NCBI GenBank assembly: GCA_001931875.2
Contig: MSJH02000092.1
Location: 1 to 25,209 of the forward strand
Length of the DNA stretch: 25,209 nucleotides
Direction of reading: 5' to 3'
Source: Byssochlamys sp. IMV 00236
Taxonomy: Eukaryota; Ascomycota; Eurotiomycetes; Eurotiales; Thermoascaceae
The translations under genes were made by a program, and so were the position numbers. Below the pieces are notes generated by a model. It did no database searches and was not told the DNA's origin. It was given only the letters and a program-made list of their open reading frames with translations. Positions 18,339-25,209 of this stretch are shown here, piece after piece. Positions within the stretch are counted from its first letter, which is position 1. The number at the start of each line of letters is the position of its first letter.

Positions 18339-20015
18339 ATGCCAGATCTCATTCCACAGACATCAACTACAGCATCTAGGCTATTTATTTTCAGTCTATG
18401 TCTCATATTTCGCTGGATCAACGCATACTTTACTAGGACTTATGACAATCCGGATGAATATTGGCAAGGACAGGAAGTTGCGCATAATCTTGTGTTTGGT
18501 TATGGTTACTTGACATGGGAATGGCAAGAGAAAATCAGAAGTTATACTCATCCTCTAAGCATTGCATTTGTATACAAGTTCGTTCAAATCTTGGGACTTG
18601 ACAACACAGATCTTCTTGTATCTCTGCCGCGTTACTTTCAATCTTCTTTAACAGCAGCTGCTGATTATGCAACCTACTCTCTAGCAAAGAAAGTTATTGG
18701 CAAAGACATTGCCTTGCCCATTGTAAGATTGAAACAATTGTTTTTATTTTTATCTAACATGGCTCTTTTTCTATAGTTATTTACAACTCTATGTTCCTGG
18801 TTTAACTTTTTCATGGCAGCCAGAACCTTATCAAATACTATGGAGACCATACTAACTGTGATTGCTTTGAGTTATTGGCCGATTCCAGGAGTGGTGCATT
18901 TGGGAGAAAGAAAGGAATGGCTTAAAGAATATCGCATCGCTTTGTTATTTGCTTCTGTTGCCTGCATTATAAGGCCAACAAATGCATTAATTTGGTTATA
19001 TATGGGCTGTCAATTGTTATTGTCAGCAAAAGGCAAAAGAGGCATAATAGCTTTAAACGCGACGCTTATATGGTAAACTGTTTCTTTTTTTTAAGAAAAT
19101 GATAGATGCTAACACCTAATGATATATAGTTCAGTTGTATTAATCGTTAATGTTTTTATTGATACAGTGTCTTATACAAATGACTGGATTCAAGTGTTTA
19201 AAGCACCTGTGTTTACACCTTACTTTTTCTTCAAAGTGAATATTGTGAACGGTATATCAGAGTTTTACGGTGTGCACCAATGGCATTGGTATTTATCACA
19301 AGGATTACCAGTGATACTGACTACCATGTTACCATTCATGCTATTCGGGCTTTACTGTATATACAACAAACCAAATATTTACAACCGTATGAAACCCTTA
19401 CTGTCGGTGTCACTTTGGATACTATTCATATATAGCCTCTTACCACATAAGGAGTTTCGCTTTATCTATCCTATTGTTCCTATCTTACTCATACCTGTAT
19501 CATATGGGCTTTATCAAATTCAATCTTCTACATGGCGCAAACGAGCCTACATTTTCTTAGTCTTCACTCAGTTACCGTTGGGTTTATATCTTTCATTTTG
19601 GCATCAGAGAGGCGTTATAGATGTTGTGATATGGTTGCGCAAAGAATCACAACAAAACAAAGTTCAATCTGTTGGCGTCCTCATGCCGTGTCATTCTACT
19701 CCCTGGAGCTCTATCCTACACAGTCCAAACATGGCAACCACATGGTTCTTGACATGCAATCCCCCTTTAGCAGACAACCATTTAGATGAAGCAGACGAAT
19801 TCTATCAAGACCCTAGTCACTTTTTAAGATCTCATATAGACAATCGTATGCAGCAGACGTCTCACTTGGTACTATTTGATAATTTACTTCCTATACTGAA
19901 TCAAGATTTGGAACACTATGGATATCAAGAGTGCCAAAGATTCTTCAATAGCCACTTTCACGATGATAAGAGAAGAAGAGGCGATGTTGTAGTCTTATGC
20001 CGTCAATTGAAATAG
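18339..20015 (+). CDS. GPI10: GPI mannosyltransferase 3 (PIGB/GPI10)
   Basis: PIGB adds the third, alpha-1,2-linked mannose to the GPI precursor on the lumenal side of the ER, using dolichol-phosphate mannose. Three exons, 18339-18722, 18777-19072 and 19130-20015, with introns of 54 and 57 nt, give 521 residues, close to the human 554. The catalytic GT22 motif is TYDNPDEYWQ (Asp39-Glu40) after the first membrane segment. Further signatures are FGYGYLTWEWQ, ARTLSNTMET, IIRPTNALIW, EFYGVHQWHWYLSQGLPVIL, SLLPHKEFRFIYP, HQRGVIDV and MPCHSTPW. At least eight hydrophobic segments fit the multi-pass topology. It is convergent with the O-GlcNAc transferase gene, with 239 bp between stops. A mannosyltransferase from the same family (PIGZ, ALG9, ALG12) is unlikely, because the HQRGVIDV to MPCHSTPW region is PIGB-like. 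Confidence 0.95.
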
Positions 20016-20254
20016 TCCTATAGAAAATAAAAAAATAAAAAATATATGCCAAATCACTTTCCCCTATTTTCCCTCTCTTTTTTTCTTTTCTTTTTCTTTT
20101 TCTTTTTTGTTTCTATCTTTGTAATAACAATAAAAAACAAGGAAAATAAAACATGTTGATTGTCATTCTGGTATAATACTAAAAAGTGTAAAATGATAAA
20201 AATAAAAGTTAAATATAATGGAAAAAGAGGGGAGGCTTGTTCTATATACAATGT
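20016..20254. other. Convergent 3' flank with long pyrimidine tract
   Basis: This gap separates the stops of PIGB and the O-GlcNAc transferase. It holds a CT-rich tract at 20068-20110 and AATAAA-like sequences on both strands, suiting overlapping 3' ends. No gene is present. Confidence 0.5.
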
Positions 20255-23200
20255 CTATGCACGCGTACCATTGGAATCATCTGGATCCGTAATCCAAATA
20301 CAACCAGAGGAAGACGTCTTTTCAGAGATATCTTCAAACTCTTCTGCAGTCACCCAGCGTCTCCAAGCTTCATCATAGCCTTTTTCCAAATTTTGTGTCC
20401 AGCGTAAAGTGTCAAAGAGGCGAGAATGCTCTCTAGTCAAGAATAACCGTTTTCTTAAATTCATCAGTTTGCCATGACCGCGTCGTTGAATGATGTTGGA
20501 ACCAGGCGCTGGTGTGTAAGTGTAGGTAAGACTTGACGCTAGTTCTACAGCTTTAGCTTCGTACTGCTGTTCATCCGTAACAATCATCTCTTCTCCATAA
20601 CCAGTGGCCATCGCAATACTCGCCCCTACACGAGAGCACATTTTATGAGGATACTTTGGAAATGTTACTATAGGCGTGCCAGACCATAGGATATCGGCTG
20701 CTGTAGTGTGTGCATTACACTCAGGCGTATCTAAAAATATGTCAGCAACACGTCCACGATGGATATGGATATGCTTAGGTGCTACATCCGTAAATATCAC
20801 ACGTTGGGCGACTTGTGGTCCTCCCCATTCGACTGCCCAATTTCGCAGATGGTGTTCTCCAGCAGGCGGGAATCTAAGTAACCAAAGAATCGAATTCGGC
20901 ACTCTTTCCAAGATCCGGAGCCATAGCCTGAACGTACTTGGCTCTAATTTGTAAAGCTGATTAAAGTTTGCAAAGATAACAACGTCGTCTGGAAGGTTTG
21001 GAAAAACTTCATGACGCATCTTCCACCTCTTATCTTCTTCAGCTGCCCATAAGCTTTCCTTGTCTTTATAGGTTTCTGTTTCCTGGTGCTGATCGTCTCG
21101 AAAACCTTGCTTGTGGTCATTGACAAAGTAGGAGTGAGGCATGTAGATAAACTTTTCTGTATACACAAAGTCGTTTGTGTCTTCTTCAGGATCAATGTCA
21201 CCCTCAAAATCACCGTTAGGTGTGGTCTCTAACGCCTCATGTTTTTTCCTTCGACGCCATACTTCGCCGCTTACCATCTCCGGTGGACAGACGACAGGGT
21301 CGGCAATAATCCAATCACACCATCCTCCGCCTAATGTACTAGCAAATCCCATGAATGAACATTGAACCGGACAGGGACGTGCCGCAAATATCTCGTTACG
21401 AGCTCCCTTTGTGTATCCATTCAGATTGATTAGGATATGAATACCATCTGCAATAATCTTTTGAATCACTTGCTCATTCGTCCAAGTCGATACATCCAAA
21501 AAGCTTTCAGATTCGCGTTCGATCTTTTGTCGATAAGGTGAGTTGTCGCTGGGCGTCGTTGCATAGCAAAATACTTGGTACTTGTTTCTGTCATGGAAAC
21601 CAAACACGGACTGCATGAGGTGTGAGAGAGGGTGATTGTTGAAGTCGGATGACACATAGCCTAGCTTGAGACGAGGTGATGGCGGAGGAGGTGGCGGGTA
21701 GATATGGGTAGGGACCCAGGATGAAGTTAATGCTATATGAGAAACACGTAATGCGTTTCGATGCGAGATGAGTCTGATTTGACGAGCATTTAATGGATAA
21801 GTAAATGTATGAAACGGTAAAACGGTAGGAACCGGGGGAGGCGGCAAGCTAGAAGGAAGCATCGGCCGAGCGTACTTTTGTGCCAACTCTGGAGTCACGG
21901 AAATCCTATCAGGCTCTAGAACAGCAGACACACGCTTGACAGTATGGCCATATGTCTCAATATACCAATTACGTTGTAATCTTCTAAGAATTCTTTCAAC
22001 CAATCGAATCAACCATCCACCCTCGTCCCGCTTGTCGGTGTTGTTTTGATCTGCATAATAGAGTAGACGAGATCTCCAGAGATTGGCTATTTGTTCAAGT
22101 TTACTTGCGTCCAGTAAATGCTTTCCTGTAGCGATCAATAACAGTTCTACTAAATGTTCGCCCAATGTCTTTTTTGTATCTGCTTCAACAGTTAACTTTA
22201 GAATACCAGCACCCCAGATGGCCCCTTCGTCCAGTTGCTTTTCCACAATGTCTACCACACGTCCAATCCATCCAGAACGGGCATTGCCTCCTGAAGGAAT
22301 AAAATAATGTCCAACTTGATCAACACCAGGCTCCTCTCCTGACGTACCACGACCACGCCAATCGCAGACAGCGTTCAATGAATTGGCCAAACCACAGATA
22401 GCATCCACAAAGTTAGGGTTCACTTCCACTGCACGGCGATACCATTGAACCGAGTCTTGAACACGTCCCATATCTTTAATAGCATTACCGAGATTCGCAA
22501 GAGCAACGTCAAATCGTGGATTGTACTCGACAGCCTTTTCATACATTGCTACTGCCTCATTCAGATGGCCCATGTCCTTTAGTAATGAGCCTAGATTAGT
22601 GTAAAGGTGAGGATGACGTGGATCTAATTGAAGGCCGTACATATAGTACTGCATGGCCAACATAGTGCCGGTCAACGGTGTGGTTGAAGATGCAGCAAGC
22701 TTAATAGCAGATGCCGCAATAGCACCAGGAATGTTGCTTAGAATGATTCCCAAATTGTTGGCTGTTGAAGGGCTTGGGTTGAGAGCCAAGCTCAAATAAT
22801 AAAGAGGAAGCAGGGTTGGTAATGTAGGCGCAGTACAACCGGGAGATGGAGCAGCAGCAGCAGCAGCTACCAACGCCGGAGTCGTGGGGTTCATCATATC
22901 CTGGAACAACTTGGCCAAGGTCAAGAGAATAGTTGCAGTCGTCTGATTTGTTTGTTGGATAGCTGAAGTAATATCTGTACCTGGAACGCTGCCGGCGCCT
23001 GGTTTCGAGTTTGCAGAGTAATTGATGCTTGTCAAACTAGGCAGCATGCCATTGTATGTAGGAAAGATCATGTGCAAGATACGTGCAGCTTGATCCGGTT
23101 GCAGTAAAACGAGTGGCACGGCATTCGCAGTAGAAGAGGCAGGGAGCATGCCTCCTGAACAGGTGAATGCGATCAGTTTGCAAAGGCTTGAGTAGCCTAC

Positions 23201-24493
23201 ACCGTTAAAGGCAAGTTCTAGACCCTTTTCATATTCCCGTTGGGCTCCTTGGATATCACCCAGAGCATACTTTAAGTTTCCCTTTGCATAAAACAAATTT
23301 TGCAATCGAGGCAATTGGTGAGGAGGAAGCTGTTTTGGCATCTTCAGTGGCTCTGTTGCACTTGTGCTGTAAAAGTATTTTTCCACAAATTCACATACAG
23401 TCAATGCTTCCTTGTATCGAGGATTATCTCCTTCAGCTCGATTGTCCACTTTGGCGCACAACACGCCTACAAGATTTTCTACTGCATCCCAGTATCCGGG
23501 TCGTAATTTAACAGCTTGGTACCACCATCTTTCTGCCTCAGCTGCTTTGCCCATTGTTCTAAGTGTTGTACCAATGTTGCTCATTGCCTCTACATAGTTT
23601 GCATCATGTTTCAAGATGAGTTGATTAAATTGAAGTGACGATGCATAATCCTGATAAGAATAGTAAACGCAAGCCAATAGCAGGATGGTAGGCAGGTGGT
23701 TTGGAAATGCATCGTGTAATGAATGAAGTAGAGGTAACAGATAAGGGTTTTGGGGTGCAGTTGAATACAGATTATGGGCGAATTGTAATAGATTTTCTCG
23801 TAATTCATCTGATGAGGTAGAATGCAATATGTGGGCTGATATTTCAGGATATACAGTGCCTTGAGCTGAAGATACTGTTGCTGAAGCAGCAGCAGCAGCG
23901 GCGGCGGCAGCATTAAGATATGGATTGGATACAGGAGGAAGAGTAGTAGTAGTAGGGCCCAAGGTTGTAGGAAATGGTTGAGGAATGATGTTATTGAAAG
24001 AGTGCTGTCTAATAATTCTTCTATGATGATCATGATTCATAGGATGCTGTTGGTTAAGTATATATTGTTGTTGAAGTAATTGAGAATGACGATGCTTCTG
24101 TTGATAATCGTGATCAACACGACTAGAGAGATATTGTCTACGTTTTGGGTCATAATAATGGTTTACCCAGCCACTTTCGAAATAATAACTTGATAGTGTA
24201 GGTGATTGTGGAGGTGCCATGATAGGTGGTGTGTATTCTAATTGTTGTTGTTGTTGCTGTTGTTGTTCTAGTATGACTTGTTCATGTAGGTTTGCACTCA
24301 AGCTTTGTTGGTTAGTCAAGAGTGCTTGTTGAAATGTAGGCGACATTTGCTGAAAATAAGCAAAAGCTGCCGAGTCATCATAGATCTATAAGGGAATAAT
24401 GCTGAGCTTATATGTTTATTTATTGTTATTGTTATTTACATTAGGAATACTGTTTGTAAACATGACTTGATTCTGACCAAGATATCCAGCCAT
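20255..24493 (-). CDS. OGT: UDP-GlcNAc: protein O-GlcNAc transferase (GT41, TPR)
   Basis: OGT attaches single O-GlcNAc to Ser/Thr of nuclear and cytosolic proteins. Exon 1 is 24493-24440 (MAGYLGQNQVMFTNSIPN) and exon 2 is 24385-20255, joined by a 54-nt intron; the product is 1394 residues. Order: Gln-rich N-terminus (polyQ near residue 60), poly-Ala near 180, TPR units near 245-330 and 610-680 (YTNLGSLLKDMGHLNEAV, LANLGNAIKDMGRVQDSV), then the GT41 domain from about 925. Catalytic landmarks are SSDFNNHPLSHLMQS, LINLNGYTKGARNEIFA, FANFNQLYKLEPSTF with the UDP-binding Lys, and FLDTPECNAHTTAADILWSG, where most members have NGHTT. An insertion of charged residues splits the domain near 1065-1130. 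The 4.1-kb intron-free second exon is unusual beside its intron-rich neighbours. A GT41 of the SPINDLY (O-fucose) type is the alternative; the NQLYKL to LLRFP block favours OGT. Confidence 0.93.
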
Positions 24494-24565
24494 GCAATAA
24501 AAGGGAGGCAGAAAAGGGTATAATAAAATAAAGAAAGAAAGAGGTCACACGATTATTTGATTGTA

Positions 24566-25189
24566 TTATTTTAGCTCGATTTTTTTCATTTGACTGAAAC
24601 AAGATTGACTACAGGCATGGAATAAATAAGAGTTGGACATAAAATATAAATCCGAGTGACATCGTATGGAATCACAGTGATAACAAAGTGAAGCTATTGA
24701 TGGGTTGGGTAATATATCATGTTGCATAGATTCTGGTAAATGTTCTTTAACGATCTCTCTTGATTCTTCGTCTACACAACATAGATGACCCACTATTTGA
24801 TAACAAATCGCCTTTAGGGACATGATCGACTGGGATATATCTTGTTCTAATGGGTTCTTTTCAATCCAAAGTTGCCAAAATTGAATTTTCTTTAACTCTG
24901 CTGGTAAATACTTTAGCTGATTATGCGTCAAATCAAGTACGCTCAAATGTTTTAATCTTCCTATCTGTGTTGGTAATTCTTGGATTTCATTGTTGTGTAA
25001 ATATAATTCTTTTAGGTTGATTAATAATCCAACCTCTTTTGGTATCTTCTTGATCTTGTTGTAACCCAGATTTAATTCTTCTAAACTTGTCAATTTCCAT
25101 AATTCATCAGGGAGTTCCTTGATATTATTATTTTGTAGTAATAAGGAGGTCAATTGGTTTAGATAACCTATGGCTGGTATTGCAATAGA
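24566..25189 (-). CDS. Leucine-rich-repeat protein, 5' part outside window
   Basis: The visible last exon codes for 207 residues ending at TAG-free TAA 24566-24568. About five 23-residue leucine-rich repeats of the SHOC2/Ras-suppressor type are seen, such as LTSLEELNLGYNKIKKIPKE and LINLKELYLHNNEIQELPTQ, followed by a cap and then a Cys/His-rich tail (SLCYHCDSIRCHSDL and ACSQSCF) that may bind zinc. The reading frame is open back to 25189, where a TAG after a TA repeat acts either as a stop or, more likely, as a splice acceptor. Only 72 bp separate its stop from the OGT start on the same strand. LRR proteins of this type are scaffolds in signalling; no specific function can be assigned. Confidence 0.8.
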   Translation of the reverse strand, partial: SIAIPAIGYLNQLTSLLLQNNNIKELPDELWKLTSLEELNLGYNKIKKIPKEVGLLINLKELYLHNNEIQELPTQIGRLKHLSVLDLTHNQLKYLPAELKKIQFWQLWIEKNPLEQDISQSIMSLKAICYQIVGHLCCVDEESREIVKEHLPESMQHDILPNPSIASLCYHCDSIRCHSDLYFMSNSYLFHACSQSCFSQMKKIELK

Positions 25190-25209
25190 CTATATATATA
25201 TATATATAT
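25190..25209. repeat. TA dinucleotide repeat at window edge
   Basis: A (TA)n microsatellite runs into the window end. It probably lies in an intron just upstream of the last LRR exon. Confidence 0.7.

Noticed and set aside
23611..24033. 140-codon Leu/Ile-rich frame inside OGT
   Set aside because: It lies in another frame of the long OGT exon; the composition is explained by the codon pattern of the main frame.
1..25209. CRISPR array, LTR pairs, rRNA genes
   Set aside because: I looked for regularly spaced repeats, long direct terminal repeats and rRNA cores and saw none.

Overview
This is nuclear DNA from an early-diverging fungus, most likely of the Mucorales or a close relative (inference). 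The support is: AT-rich spacers, many spliceosomal introns of about 50-60 nt with GTAAGT donors and CTAAC/CTAAT branch points, eukaryotic housekeeping genes, a spliced tRNA, a GT41 O-GlcNAc transferase, and mobile elements of kinds I associate with these fungi (MULE, Tc1/IS630, Fanzor).

Layout. 1-360: low-complexity start with a 42-nt poly(A). 361-2745: a decayed Mutator-like DNA transposon with recognisable terminal inverted repeats. 2849-3185 (+): SmG. 3217-5565 (-): CLPTM1 family membrane protein in 8 exons. 5737-6652 (-): MAD2 spindle-checkpoint protein in 6 exons, including a 16-nt microexon and a probable GC-AG intron. 6653-8367: gene-poor spacer. 8368-9155 (+): TVP15/COPI-associated Golgi protein in 6 exons, one only 10 nt long. 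9156-14420: an accessory island with a Tc1/IS630 transposase (one premature stop, one lost catalytic Asp), a decayed Fanzor (eukaryotic TnpB-like RuvC nuclease) with a spliced 5' leader and a strong hairpin just after its stop codon, and an unidentified antisense coding remnant. 15039-15922 (-): unrecognised Ser/Asn/His-rich protein, divergent from PAM17 (16194-16830, +). 17299-17392 (+): tRNA-Ile(UAU) with a 20-nt intron. 18339-20015 (+): PIGB/GPI10 mannosyltransferase. 20255-24493 (-): O-GlcNAc transferase. 24566-25189 (-): leucine-rich-repeat protein cut by the window edge.

The host genes are unrelated housekeeping functions: splicing, ER/Golgi membrane biology, mitosis, mitochondrial import, GPI anchors and O-GlcNAc. 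They are tightly packed; for example only 31 bp separate the convergent stop codons of SmG and CLPTM1. PIGB makes GPI anchors, and one animal CLPTM1 paralogue (CLPTM1L) is a GlcN-PI scramblase, so two window genes may touch GPI biology, but they are not adjacent. All three transposon genes are broken. Several of the readable lesions (Trp to stop, catalytic Asp to Asn, zinc-ribbon Cys to Tyr) fit G-to-A changes on the coding strand. The most interesting object is the Fanzor locus with its candidate guide-RNA scaffold.
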